Below are positions 1 through 12,490 of a stretch of 64,000 nt of DNA, one piece after another (positions within the stretch are counted from its first letter, which is position 1; the number at the start of each line of letters is the position of its first letter). The notes below the pieces were generated by a model. It was not told where the DNA came from. It searched no databases and worked only from the letters and a program-made list of their open reading frames with translations. The stretch lies in the NCBI GenBank assembly GCA_036785705.1, contig JAWUZG010000136.1, forward strand, positions 2,655,792 through 2,719,791, given 5' to 3'. The stretch is from Acanthornis magna. Its lineage: Eukaryota; Chordata; Aves; Passeriformes; Acanthizidae. A program made the position numbers and the translations under genes.

Positions 1-363
1 TTGTTCAAGTGGAATCACACCAGCAGTTCTTTAGGATGAAGATTTCTAGAATTTACTTTTGCCAACTTTTCAAACTCCTGTTAAGATTTATACCTCCCTG
101 TCATTAGGTGTCTTAGCTCCGCAGTGCTCTCAGGTAGCTGATTTGAGCAGATGAGTTAGGCACATATATCTTTGTTCCAAGACATCTTTATGCCCATTTT
201 TCCTCTTGTGGGATAAACACAGTGTGGATGGCACCACACGTGCTGTGATCAACCCATGTGATTTCAGCTGATGGGACCAACCTCCCTCACACCTTTCAAA
301 GAAGCCCCTGGGGAGCATCTCCAACAGGGCAGGGAAACAGATGTGACAGTGATGGGCTAATTG
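1..363. other. Single-copy DNA, no gene seen
   Basis: No repeat family, RNA gene or convincing coding sequence is visible. Short open frames here stay under about 75 codons, overlap each other on both strands and show no domain-like composition. Confidence 0.6.
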
Positions 364-411
364 TTGGATTGGATGATCTTAAAGGTTTTTTCCCACCTAA
401 ACTGCTCCATT
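364..411 (+). mobile_element. CR1 LINE 3' tail fragment
   Basis: This short stretch reads like a decayed CR1 3' end in plus orientation: TTGGATTGGATGATCTTAAA, then a pyrimidine-rich stretch and CCACCTAAACTG, against the usual form GATGATCTTTAAGG followed by TTCCAACCCAAACC. The 5' limit is unclear because the preceding 100 bases no longer align by eye. It is a non-coding 5'-truncated retroposon remnant. The match is short, so chance similarity cannot be excluded. Confidence 0.5.
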
Positions 412-1637
412 ATTTGCCTTGCTGTTGGCTTTTTTCCTGTGTTACATGCAGCCTTCATTACCAGTTACTTGTTTCATTCCATTAGCTCTGATTCTTCCCA
501 AATCCCACAACAGGCTGTGAATGTACTTCTATCATCTTTTCCCAGATCAAAAAATCCATTTATTACCTGTCTTAAAACTGTTTACAATACTCCCTTTCAT
601 TACCTGCTGTGCAGGAGTGATATCTATGGCTGGAACACATTGGGTACAAACCACAACCTCTTCAGCAAGCTGTGAAAATGGCATTTCCTCAAGCAGATCA
701 TTCATTCCTTGAGCACAATCACAGCCAACTTCCCCAGAGCTGAAGACATTACAGTCTTCATCCTTACATACCACATCCCTTACATACCTGTTGAGTTTCT
801 CAGGGACTATTGAGTAAAAACCTGAGCCTGTTTTTGTCTACCTCCTGCTACCAGCAAAAAAAAGTCAATTCACTGCCTCTGTTCTTCTATTCACAGTCTG
901 ACTTTGAGAACATTAGCATCCACTTTGTTCTTTACAGCCCATCTCGCTGAGAGGGGCTGCTCTGATGGGAAATGGGCACAAGGGTCTCTTTCAAACCCAT
1001 GCTCCGTTTGTTTGCAGTTAGAAAGGCACTCCAGCTCTGCCTCAAACATTTTGTCCAACGCCACTGCTGAGTGCATTCTTCTGATGCCATCAAGGACATC
1101 ACAGCGTGTCTCCAACGTGAGGATGTTTACCCTTTGTTCAAACACTATTATGGATGTCTCTTCGCAGCCTGTAACTTTCTCATGTATTTGCCTCACGTTT
1201 TCTATTGTGTTTCTAAGAGCTTATTGCCCACCTTGGAGCTCAAAATTCATCCCCCAGTACCTGTGGCCCTTCTTTTATGAATCATATCTTTGCTTCTGTC
1301 AGATCCCTGGCTTCTGTCCCAGAGTTCAATTAAAAATTAACAAACATCCTATTTGCTCTGAGTTTCTCTGCCACTCTGCTGCTCCTGCAGTGCTCTCCAT
1401 GGCTCCTGTAAAAAATTAAACATAAGTTGAAGCACTTTATCATCCCCATCTTCCTGATGTTCTGCCAGCCCACCTGCTCGCCACCTTCTCTGCTGGCTGG
1501 CAGCTGAACCCCAGGTTTCCCAGTCCTCTGGCTTTTCACACACCTTGCCCCAGGATGTCCCTGCACTTTGGCTTTTGATCTGCCCCAGAGCTGGGGTTCA
1601 CCGAGGAGCTGGGGTGGGGATTTGTCAGGTTCCACAT
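412..1637. other. Single-copy, pyrimidine-rich stretch, no gene
   Basis: A 171-codon stop-free plus frame runs from 904 to 1419, but it opens with TTG rather than ATG. It shows no recognisable motif, is overlapped by equally long minus frames, and lacks a supported splice structure. I treat it as chance. Nothing else stands out. Confidence 0.55.
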
Positions 1638-2265
1638 TGTTGGAAAATATACCCGTTTAAAAATTTTGTATAGCTTTAGTCAAAGGCTTTGTTTGTCTTT
1701 ATCCCGGGAAAAGGAATTTTAAGTTTCTTTTCAGGATATTGTTCTGGCAGGTGAGGTCTGATGAACTCAACATCTCTACAGACTGGAGCAGCCCAAAGAT
1801 ACCCAGAAAGATAAAGGCCATCCACAGAACATCAACAGAACATCAGTGGCCATCTACAAACATCCACCCCAGACCTGCCTCTGACAGAGTTCAAGACATC
1901 TCACCTGGAAAGGACTGATAAGAAAATTGAAAAATGAAGATCTAATTTACATCAGAGGCGAGGGGGATCCAGATCCAATAGAAAACTGAACACTGAGGGT
2001 TGCTCAACTCTGGACCAATGAACTTTGAAACAGTACATCTCTATGGGTTTTGGCTGTATAAAATTAAGGGGAAAATCCTGTAAAATGGGTGTTCATCATG
2101 GAATGATTCTCTCTGCACACCCAAGCTGTGTGTGGATGAGATGATTTCTGTGGTACACCCTGGCCAGAACAACATCCTGGCCAGATAATAAAGTAATGTC
2201 TTGACTCTCTTACATTAAAAATGTTGTTGGAGGATTTTTTGTTTTTCCCACAGTTTTGGTAACAG
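1638..2265 (+). mobile_element. Solo LTR, copy A of a two-copy family
   Basis: The 628-bp unit starts TGTTGGAAAATATACCCG and ends GTTTTGGTAACAG. It is about nine-tenths identical by eye to the unit at 5651-6273, and both copies have the same ends. LTR features in plus orientation are a TATA box TATAAAAT at 2057-2064 and a polyadenylation signal AATAAA at 2187-2192, with U5-like sequence after it. The terminal bases TGTT and AACA are inverted repeats, as expected of an LTR. No gag, pol or env sequence adjoins it, so it is a solo LTR left by recombination. The flanking trinucleotide CAT (1635-1637 and 2266-2268) matches on both sides. The retroviral class is uncertain. Confidence 0.8.
2057..2064 (+). 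promoter_or_regulatory. LTR TATA box (copy A)
   Basis: TATAAAAT lies 130 bases upstream of the AATAAA signal, the expected U3-R spacing inside an LTR. Copy B keeps the same octamer at 6069-6076. Activity is unknown. Confidence 0.55.
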
Positions 2266-3229
2266 CATCACCTGGCTGAGGCTGGTTCACAAGCTGAGAC
2301 ATCTGGGGCTCGCTGATTTTCCCTTCTTCCCGCAGAGCCAGGCAGCATGGGAAGTGGGCAGCAGACTCTTGGGGAGAAACCCAGAAGCCACATTGTTCTT
2401 CTGTCCAGTAGAACTCATCAGTTTTTCCTCCCCTGAAAACAAAATCCATTTCAGAGCAGAAACTCCCTTTCCCTCCTCACCCACTGAGACCCACACCCCA
2501 CCCAATGTTTCAGTGCTGCCTTCTGGTGTGATCTGCCAAAATAATTGTCATGGCAGGAACCTCTTAGCTTGGATTGGAATTCCTAAATCTTCTTGAAGCA
2601 GGATGGACAGATTCCCATGGTATCACTGAATTAAGGCCACAAAAGTGGCAATTTTGTGAGGGAAGGAGCCCAACAGCCATCTCTGTAAATGTGGACTCGA
2701 AGTCAGTGGGATTGCTCTGCCCAAGGCAGCCCATTTTCTGTGGGTGGATACAGGATGTTTGTCTCTAAAGTTACAAAGCTGAGGCTTTTCAACTGCACTA
2801 AATGAATTTTTTAAAAGTGCAGGTGAGCGATGAGAAGGTATTTGGTTCCCAAGGAATATATTACAGGAGAATGTGCTGTTCTGAATTCTGTCTCCTGGCA
2901 AGCTCCATGCAAATCAGAAACTACAAATTTTTCTACTCATTTTGTCTGTTTAAGGGAGTGTTTGCCACAAATATGAGGTGAATTGAACTGAACAAAGCTT
3001 TAAAGGACAGCCTTTTAAAATAGAATTTTTACATTCAACATGGAATAACAAAACTCTGCATCTGTTTTATGGAGGAAAGGATTCTGTGCTGAGCTTCATA
3101 ACAGCTTATTAAATGAGGCAGCCAGGTATCCAAGGAGATAGACTGAAAATAAAGATTTTTTTTTTGAGAAATTCTTCAAGCAGCACAAGAAGGTATCTGC
3201 TGTAAAACTTCAGCTTTCAAAGGACTCAG

Positions 3230-3530
3230 TGCACCATAGGCAGTTCATCGCCAGGAAATGTGATCATGCATCAGTGGATGCTTTAATAAGGTTAATGGGA
3301 TTCTTATTATTTTTTAAAGTAACTGTGATAACGTAATAATGATGAAGCATTTTTAAAGACACCTATTAAGCGTGGCTGCCAGTACCACGTGAGACACATC
3401 TCACCTGTGCTTGAAGGAAAACACAATTCATCTGTTATGAAAAGCTCTCCCAGTGGTGCATTAGCAAAGTCTCGATGCAAAAGACAAATTGTTCCATTAA
3501 TAGGTTTGATGTTCGTTTAGCCAGGATGTG
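3230..3530. other. Candidate conserved non-coding element
   Basis: This 300-bp block is free of repeats and rich in homeodomain-type AT cores (TAATAAGG, TTATTA, GTAATAAT). It also has a CACGTG-type core at the ACCACGTGAG site near 3386. Its composition, with mixed AT cores and few homopolymers, resembles vertebrate developmental enhancers. This is an impression only; no alignment was possible. Confidence 0.25.
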
Positions 3531-5289
3531 CCAGCACATGATGGTGCTCTCACAGAACAGCTTGGCATAAAAGGAATTTCTGTAAATTCAGTTAAAAAGG
3601 GATGTCGACACATGATTCCAGAGCTTCCTTTTGTATCCTTAATTCTCATCCCATCTCTCCATGATGTGGTTCTTTCCCCAGTGCTGAACAGGCACAGTTT
3701 GGGTGTGAAGAATTAAGGCTCCTCACTGCCTTCAGGCATCATCAGGAGGGATTACTAATTAGGTCATTTGTAGCTCTTCACAGATTGCATCTCTAAGGGA
3801 CAATTTCTTTCATCACAAGTATGTGATTTTTGCTATTTTAAACAACCCAGAGGTCATCTCTATAATGAACACCTCTGATTCAATGCAGCAGGTAATTTTT
3901 TTGCATAGATCTGAAATTTGTATTTCAATTAGATACATTAGAAAAACATCAATGGATGTGCATACTGGACTGTAAATATCTCTGCTTTCCAACTTTATCT
4001 TGGTTTTGACTTATTCATAGCTCACAGCTCTCTGTGTAGAGAGCTAAGAAGGAGACAATTCAGCCAAAGACACAGAAATACTCTAAGGAAATACCAAGAT
4101 CCACAGAAAAATTAATTCTGAGAGCATTAAGTGATTCAAACTGGCCATGGCTCTAAAAGAATCATTAAAATAGAGATTATTAAAAAGGTGGTTCTGCAAG
4201 TCCATGTCACCATGTGAATTCTGAATCTTTAAGAGGGTTGGAATCTCCCCTGAATTGTGGGGAAGGAAGCAGAGACCAGGTGCTGTGTCACCCAAATCCT
4301 AGGTTAAAACCAGAATAAACTTTGCCTATCCCAAAGCAAATAATAGCTCAAGGACTACTGAATTACTGAAGCAAGAGAGAAGCTCTAATTTTTGTGCTGC
4401 TTCAGGATAGTTCCTCAGACATCTCTAAAATCCTTTGGAAGAAGAAGTAGCATCAATCACAAGGATTTTTTGAAGTAGAGGGGTGTAAACAAATAACACA
4501 AGATGTAAGGGCTGTAATATTTAGAGATCTCCAGGTTAGATCTGTTCATACTCTGGATATTTTTATTTAGTTGATAATTACACCTCAAGTTCTTTAGTAA
4601 CAAATCTCCACCAAATCATGAGAATACAGCAAGTATTTATCAGGCAGTACTACTGGATTTTTATTTTCTCCTTTCTTTTTTAAATTAATTAATGAGTAAA
4701 AAAAATATAAAAAAGGAAAGTTAAGCAGGTGAACTATGGAGAACCCTTTAAATTGCTCAGAACCTTTGGTGAATAGGCAGTTGAGCAGCTACTGCACAAA
4801 TGAAAAAAAGACAATTATTGTAAAATTAATGATGATTCTCCAAGAATCCTGATTCCTATGCCCATAGCAAAAAAGCTGAGAATATTTGTCTGAAATGCCT
4901 GACACATTTCTGGTACAAGCAAGGGCACTGTCAATGCCATGACAAAGATCTTCGTGAGGGGTGAAAAGTGAGATGAAGCCCCAGGCAAAGCACTACAGTA
5001 TTTCATAGAGCATTATTATGCCCAGGAACTGCCAATTTTGCCTTAAAAACTATATAAACACCATTAGTTTATCATTCTACTTTCCACCACAGTCATGTTA
5101 AAATTTAAATTAAAAAAATTTAAATGGGGGAAAGTTTAACATTTGCCTTTGGGAAGTAGTTTTGAGAAATTATCTTAATAATTCTGCGTTACTTTGTGGG
5201 ATTGTGTTCTGTCCTGAGCTGCCCGTCAGGTACCCAGGGTGTGAAAGAAGCCACAAGCATAATTGTCTTCATAAACAAAAATAAATCCG

Positions 5290-5530
5290 CAGTAATTGTT
5301 CCACCCAGTTGTAATTTTCTACTGAGTGACATAAACGTTGCTGTCATTTCTCTCAGTGGGCCATAATTGCTCTGTATTTCATGTGAAATTAAAATGTTGG
5401 TTGCAATGTCAAGGGTGCTGCATTCATGAGCTAAATAATTGAAATGGTCTCGATTATGTCTCCAGATGGGAAGGGGACAAACTCCTGCTTCTCCAGGCCT
5501 GTCACTGACTGCATTCTCTGGACTATTTTG
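5290..5530. other. Candidate conserved non-coding element
   Basis: The block is free of repeats and holds spaced TAATTG and TAATT cores (for example around 5295, 5310, 5366 and 5437). Its low homopolymer content differs from the surrounding decayed AT-rich DNA. A minus frame of 115 codons crosses it but has no recognisable protein features. Conservation is a guess from texture. Confidence 0.25.
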
Positions 5531-5650
5531 CTTCATCCTTTGGCATTAAAAGGAGACATTTTCACAGACAAGGTTTAATTATTTTAAAAAATAAAAACAA
5601 TAACATACCTGTTGATCCCAGAGCGGTCTTGGACCAAATGGACACAAGTA

Positions 5651-6273
5651 TGTTGGAAAATATACCCGTTTAAAAATTTTGTATAACTTTAGTCAAAGGC
5701 TTTGTTTGTCTTTATCCCCGGAAAAGGAATTCTAAGTTTCTTTTCAGGACATTGTTCTGACGGGTGAGGTCTGATGAACTCAACACATCAACACACTGGG
5801 AGTAGCCCAAAGATACCCAGGAAGATAAAGACTATCCACAGAACATTAACAGAACATCGGTGGCCATCTCCAAACATCCACCCCAGAGCACCTCTGACAG
5901 AGCTGGAGACATCTCACCCGGAAAGGACTGATAAGAAAATTGAAAAATGAAGATCTAATTTACATCGGAGGCAAGGGGATTCGGATCCAATAGAAAACTG
6001 AACACTGAGGGTTGCTCAACTCTGAACCAATGAACTTTGAAGCAATGCATCTCTGTGGGTTTTGACTGTATAAAATTTGGGGAAAATCCTGTAAAAGCTG
6101 TGTGTCATGGAACGATTCTCTCTGCACACCCAGGCTGTGTATGCATGAGATGATTTCTGTGGTACACCCTGGCCAAAACAACATCCTGGCCAGATAACAA
6201 AGTAATGCCTTGACTCTCTTACATTAAAAATGTTGTTGGAGGGTTTTTGTTTTTTCCACAGTTTTGGCGACAG
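5651..6273 (+). mobile_element. Solo LTR, copy B of a two-copy family
   Basis: This 623-bp unit is in the same orientation and has the same ends as 1638-2265 (starts TGTTGGAAAATATACC, ends GTTTTGGCGACAG). The TATA box TATAAAAT at 6069-6076 is kept. The polyadenylation signal has decayed to AACAAA. The flanks share GTA (5648-5650 and 6274-6276). It differs from copy A by scattered substitutions and small indels. A CR1 fragment starts within about ten bases of its 3' end. No internal retroviral sequence is attached, so it is read as a solo LTR. Confidence 0.8.
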
Positions 6274-6281
6274 GTACAGGG

Positions 6282-6606
6282 TCAGGCTCTCACATGGTGA
6301 ACTCAGTCTCTGGTGACCAGGGGCAGGACCTGAGGGAATGGCCTGAAGTTGTCTGAGGAGAGGCTGAGGTTGGATATTTGGAAAAGATTCTTCCCCCAGA
6401 GGGTGGTTGGGCACTGAACAGACTCCCCAGGGCAGTGGGCACAGCACCAGCCTGGCAGAGCTCAGGGTGTGTTTGCAGAATGCTCTCGGGCCCGTGGTGG
6501 GATTGTTGAGGGTCCTGTGCAGACCCAGGAGCTGAACTCGATGATTCTTGATTCCTTGTTGATTCCTTCCAGCTCAGGATATTCCATGACCCTGTGCTAT
6601 GATTCC
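6282..6606 (+). mobile_element. CR1 LINE 3' fragment, plus orientation
   Basis: About 325 bp match the avian CR1 3' region. The order is a glycine-rich-looking GC segment (GGCAGGACCTGAGGGAATGG), then AGGCTGAGGTTGGATATTTGG, CAGAGGGTGGTTGGGCACTG, and the tail CAGGAGCTGAACTCGATGATTC ending CTATGATTCC. This variant ends with an ACTCAGGATATTC-type tail, a different CR1 subfamily from the CCAACCCAAACC type found elsewhere in the window. A short TGATTCCTTG duplication near 6548-6570 has altered the tail. It is 5' truncated and non-coding. Confidence 0.85.
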
Positions 6607-9020
6607 AAGCCTTTTTGCTCCTTCAAAAGCAAAGCCATCTTCTCTATAAATCAGGGGAGCAACTCCCTGTGATTTACTGGGATTTATGGAAACTGGAAGA
6701 GGCACAGAGCCCAGACAGGCAAGGTCAAACCATGCACTGAAATCACCATTTCTGCCCTCAGACCTTGGGCAAACAAGGGCTTGAGCATGTCCTGCTGCTT
6801 GAGGGAACAAGGCTGGCAGCCCCTCCAGAGTGTGCTGAAATCAATCCAGGTCTTTCCTCTCACCTGGAAAACCTCTTACCACTGAGCGCTGATTTATACG
6901 TTTATGGTTCATCATCTGGGCTTGACAGAAGTGACCACTGCTCTAATTCCCGTGATTTCCAACATGGAAAAGCAAGGTGAGGAGTCAGACAAACCAGAGT
7001 AAGGAAAGACCCACGATTCATACCATAGCAAAATGAGAAACAAGCTCAGAGTGCCGTGCTTGACTCGGTGTCAGAGTTGCACCCAGCTCCAGTTGTCTTG
7101 CTTTATTGAAAAAGACATATTTGCAGTGTTTGGCTTTTTTTCTCATGTAAAGCACTCAGCCAACTGCTTGTTTCTTTATTACTTGTGGAATTGTTTATGT
7201 ATTACCAAAAGTATAAACTAAAGACACAGTGAGAAGAAAATCACAGAGCTAGTAGATAAATTGCTGGAAAAAAAAACAAAAACCAAACATGAATAATTCA
7301 AGCAATGGGACTCAATTATTTCAAAAAACTTGTTTCTTTTTTTATAAAGGGGGAAGATGGGTTTCATATGAACAAAACCCATCTAGGAGCAGTAGTGGGC
7401 AATTATGAAGGTGAGAAAAGACAAATGTTGAGACTGACAGGTAACACTGGCAAAAAAGGCTCTGAATTCAAATACAGGGCTGAAGAAAGATGAATGGGAA
7501 AGTAATGAGAAAAACTGGATAGTCACTGTATAGCAAATACTCATCTTGGCTTAACCCAATGCACCCAATAAATACGGCAAAGAGTTCACAGATAAAATAA
7601 CTCTACAATAAGCTCTTGTTAGTTAGATCAGTGATTTAGAAAATATTTCCTGATCAGATGACCCTTACAAGGAAGACCCTCACATTTCAGTCTGCAGATG
7701 TAGAGTTCAATCCAGTAATTTTGGAGCCACAATAATTTATTTTCCAACCAGCAACTGATGGATTTGAGTTGAAAGATCTTATGGGGACACAGAGCATCAC
7801 CACATCAATGGCTCAGACTGGAAACTGATGAGAAAACTTTCTTTTATAGGAGTCTTTCTTAATGATTTTCCCTTGTGTTGTGGCAGTCATAACATTCAGT
7901 ATTTTACCTTATGATAATACATTTATTTTACCTAATAATAATGACAACTGCTGGTTCTGCACCAGCTCTGTGTTTCAGGGATCTAGTAAAAAAAATTCTG
8001 GAAAAAAGTCTACTTTAACAGAGCAGCAGTCATAATCCAATAGACATGAGAGCTTCTCATGCAGATCAGCACACCATTGTGCTAAATGTCATATGCCAGG
8101 AGTGGAAAGAGATCCCTACTCCCATAAATTTTATGGCTGTAACATTTGGCTGCAAAATAACAGGGAGAAAACTGAGTGACATTTCTTCCAGCTTCCCAGG
8201 CCCATTTCCTGCCCTTTTATTAATATCCAGTGTTCAGAGCTTTACATGCCTCTCTCTACCCTTCACTGATTACACAGTTCATGATCCCCACACACTAAGG
8301 TGCTAAGAATAAAAATAGGTTTAATCTGAAATTAATTGCATTTCAGAAAAAAAGCTTTTTCAATATGTTTTATTTCATTGAGAGGAGATTAAACCACGTA
8401 TTATAAAGGACTAGAATGTTTTGTAGGCTGCAAGAGACCTAATTCATTTTTTAAAATATTTTTTCATTCTCTCTTTCGTGAACAATTAATGAATTGAATT
8501 AAAGAGCTTACCGTGTTATTATTATTCAAATCTGCTTGAGAAAGATATTGAGATTAGAGATGATGGATGAGATAGAAATGTCTGTCTTTTTTAGTCACCC
8601 AAAGTTAATTAAAATAAACCTGACCTGTTATGTGCCACCCAAAGTGTCCTATGGAAACAAGACTCTAATGGTAACACAGACAAATTGGCTTGTCTTGCTA
8701 AAACTCCTTAGGGTTAATTAAAAAGCAGCTTATTCTTTGAAGAGAGCTCCATCAGAGATGGGCACTTTTCCCCTCATTCCTATTACACATTTTCTGAAGA
8801 TTTATGATAAGATTTTGTACAACTAAACAAGAAAGCTGAGATTTGTATCAAAGAGAGGACAGCTTTTGCTTAGCACAGGGAAAGAGCAGAACAGAGCTCA
8901 AGGTGCTCAGAGAAGGGAAGAGACAGAAAGCTCCAGCAGCTTAAGGCAAAAACTTATGGAAATGGGAACGTGCCAGATTCAAACCAGCTGGCTCTGGTGC
9001 TGGAGCACGCTGGATCTCAG
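6607..9020. other. Single-copy AT-rich DNA, no gene
   Basis: Open frames stay below 90 codons. An A-rich run lies near 7269-7288. No repeat family, RNA gene or exon-like unit is recognised. Confidence 0.6.
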
Positions 9021-9094
9021 CGGGACAGGTTCCATGGCAGGGGTTGGAGCTAGATGACCTTCCAATTCAGTCAATTCACCTATGATCCTGGGTG
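9021..9094 (+). mobile_element. CR1 LINE 3' tail fragment
   Basis: The stretch TTCCATGGCAGGGGTTGGAG, then CTAGATGACCTTCCAATTCA and CCTATGATCCTGG, corresponds to the last 70 bases of CR1 with part of the AAGGTCCC segment lost. It is strongly 5' truncated and decayed, in plus orientation. Confidence 0.7.
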
Positions 9095-12000
9095 TACTAA
9101 TTCTAGAGATGTTTTTCCACCCCTCTTTGATCTCCCTGGCAGGAGAGTAGTGCATATGGCACACAATAGGGAAAGGGAGGTGGGTGACAATGGCTCTCTT
9201 TGGGCAAAGTGCCGTGATTGCCACCTCATTTTGGAAATGTTTTCTAAACCACGCAGGCGATGGGGAAGTGGCCTCACTGCCCAATTAGACATCCTTGGCA
9301 GAGGCCAGGACTGCTCAGCCTGGAAAAGTTGTTTGCTCTGGAAGCATCTCCATGTGTCCATCTAAATCATCATCTGTTCTGGACAGGATAATGATATTTA
9401 AATTACCCCTGCCAGGTGTCTGTTTAAACTGATTAGAAAGGCCTCAGGGAAGACTGTGCAACACCACAAGATGCCTGGTTTTGTGCTGCACCACCTCTGC
9501 TGTTGGGAAGGGTGCCCGAATGTTCGGCAAACCTCAGATTTTTTTTTTGCAATCTAAATCAAGTATTTCTCTTCTTGCCTCATGCAGGATGCAGCAGAAC
9601 TTCATCTGCTTTGTATTTAGAGCTATGCCCATTGGAGGCTTGCTGTTCTAGCAGCTGAGGAAGGTAGAACCAAAGTCTTCCCCAACTTACAGTAAATGAG
9701 AAGCTCAAGAATCCCTTCTGTGTGATACCTGCTCAAGTTCTTGTTGCAGTTCTTAAGTGGCACAGAAAACAACCCGGACACAGTAGTCTGATTGCAGTCA
9801 CTCTGATGTTGTGTGAATTGGAGTTCATGTCCAAACTACCATCCAAGAGCACATTCCAGAATAAGATTTGCCTTTATCATACTCATACTGTTAACCAGAT
9901 GTATTACACGACCTTCCATAAATCAACTGTCTTTCCCTTAAACTATTGGCCAATCCAGACATGCAACTCACTGCTGCAGAAGAAATTAAGGACCCCTTCA
10001 CATGTAATATTTAAAAAGAATGCATGTTAATATGCACAATGAGAATATTAGTATTATTACATCTCAGGTTAACATTGACCTTGAAGAGAGTCAAAATTCA
10101 CATCAGGACTTATAATAATACTCAAATACTGAAGATGAATGTAGAGCTTCCTAATGAATACTATTTTTTCTCATTTGCTGAATGTGCACTGCATTATATG
10201 ACAAGACAGGAAAGTTTGTTCATCAAGGTTGCTTCCACAAATATTACTAAAACCTCCTGACACTAGTTTTTTTCTCCATAGTGGCCTTAGAAAAGAAATT
10301 GGCTTGTGTAGCCAGTCTGACTGAACAATATTCCTAGTGAGAAAATGCTCCAGATTTTAAGGACGGGTCACTTCATGTCTGGATTGCACGGAGGGCTCTT
10401 CATCTTACAGGTAGCACAATGAAATATGTAGATGTGTTTATTGATTCAAACGTTCAGTGTTGTGACTTTTAAAGCGTTTGCTCCTTGAGAGACTCAGGTT
10501 TCTCTCTTGAATTTGATCCTCAGACAAAGTGTCACTATGGCTGCCTTTTAGAAAGCCTCATTATCTTTCCAAACAAACATGTATAAGCTCTGTCTACATA
10601 TGATTGATGGTACTCAAGTGGAGCTGTATCCACCACCTCCAGAAAACTTCACAGATCAATCTTGCTGTAATTTTAGCATACTGCTTCCTCATTGAATTTT
10701 AGAAATCTGTTAGTCTGAATGAAGGAGACTTCATTATCACTGAGAAGAGTAAGTCAATGGTACACATGAACTTCATTCATAACAAAGCCAATTGCTGATG
10801 AAGAGGAACTGAACTAGAGATGATTAATTCTTTTTCAGTGGCTACTTTCGGCAAAGAGCTACCATTTTTTTGCCTTAATTAATTAATCTTAAGTCACGTA
10901 TGGGGAAAATTCAAAGTCCAGTGGAACCAGCTAGAGGACTCTGTTTATAATGGTCCTGCCTGCGGGCACAGCTATTCATCTTTCCACTTATGCAACTCGT
11001 GTCATTTTTCATACTTGGCATTGCAATTTATTTTCCTTTTGTTGTTTAATCAATTTTCAGTTAAACAGACCCTTTTTTTAATCTGGAAACAAAACTGCTT
11101 TGCGATGATGGTAAGAACTCTAGAAATACACAATAAGGTGTGATCAGCCTCCTGAGGTGGGCAGGATTTATATTTTAAATGGGGAAGTCTTTGTGAATCT
11201 CACTCCCTAAAGGAGGGTAAAGCCAGAATGACAACGTGAACAGCTTGAGTGGGGGGCAGGTATTTTGACCAAACACCTCTGTTCCTCTCTGGCTTGATGT
11301 TATCTGTCATATCAGAGCTATGGGTTCCAATTAAGCCAACACTCCCAGACACAAATCTATCAGTGTCCTGTGGGGTTTTTTATACATATTACTTCTAACC
11401 CTATGGCAACAGGTCAAATTGGACAGCAGATCTAAATCACCTCAGCCTAATCACCCCACGCTGATAGTGCTTTGAGTTGAAGTTTCAATTACAGGCAAAA
11501 TAAAGCAGTTTTTCCTTTCCCTGCTGGCCACTGCTGGTGCAATTCATTTATTCCTTTATGCACCCTTAGCCCCTGCTAACAGATTTCCCCCTTGGTTCTG
11601 CTTCTGTTGCCAGCAAGTGTTTGACAAAACAGAAGTCAGTCTCCTGATTGCATACAGATCTGGATTTATCTTTGACTCTGATAAAGATTCCTTCCAAAAG
11701 GTCAGATTGTACAAAATTCTCCATTTTTGAGAGTCACTGGATTTAATCTAAACTCTTCCGTGTGTTCTTTATATCTGATGTTAAAATAAAACAGTGTTAA
11801 AATTATGCTGAGCACAAAAAAAAGGAGCACAAAAGCCTCTTGGAACCATGCTTCTGATCCTCCATTGTCAATCTCCATTCAGTATTAAAAATTCCATTGG
11901 AAATCCAAAGAAATGTCTTCATATATATTAAATCATCACTTTTATGCTGAAAGTTGGCACAGAAATTGGAGAGAACAGGCAGACCCCAAGTTAACCTCTG

Positions 12001-12490
12001 AAATTGCTTTTTTTTTTTTTATTTTGAGGATTTTTTTAACACTTTTTAAATAGAAACGATAAAATATACTGTGAAGGACTGTAGGTGGAGGAAAAGTAAT
12101 AAATAATTCAGCACCAGGGAAAGAAAAGCAACTGTAGAAAGCCCTGAGGGCATTTAGTTATAAAGCAGTTGGCTATTGCAAGGGTGAACAACACACAAGG
12201 GGTGCAATTAGAAGGACTGGCAAGCAGCCCTACCTATTTGCAGGTTTTACACTCTCAACTAGTTGATGAATTCTACAGAAGGCTCCGGGTGAAGCTGAGT
12301 ATTTCCTTCATGGCCAGTGTCCCATAATCCCTATGCCAATTCTGACAGGACTGTGCTGTCCTCTCAGGTACTTCACATTTGATCATCTGAAAGGAAACTC
12401 TGTAGGATGACAACCCAGCATGGAGCCTAATCACATCCATTTTTTATGTAGGGAAAGAAATTCAAAGCTAAATCTCCTCCTCAGTGGCTT
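9095..12490. other. Single-copy DNA, no gene
   Basis: This stretch contains a TTAATTAATTAA run at 10875-10886, T tracts near 12009-12020 and otherwise mixed single-copy sequence. The longest frames are about 100 codons on either strand with no motif. The interval 10960-11100 has spaced AT cores that could be regulatory, but I see nothing specific. Confidence 0.55.

Larger units (their letters stand above)
2266..5650. other. AT-rich single-copy DNA between two solo LTRs
   Basis: This 3.4-kb interval lies between two same-orientation LTRs but is not a provirus interior. It has no long open frame and no primer-binding site next to the first LTR, and each LTR has its own matching short flanks. 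It contains A/T runs (for example 5099-5124) and two blocks that look like conserved non-coding DNA, listed separately. No gene is seen. Confidence 0.65.

Noticed and set aside
904..1419. 171-codon plus-strand frame as a gene or exon
   Set aside because: TTG start, no recognisable motif, overlapped by minus frames and no supported splice sites.
2266..5650. Interior of a short provirus between two direct LTRs
   Set aside because: Each LTR has its own matching flanks, the outer flanks differ, and no gag, pol or env remnant or primer site is visible.
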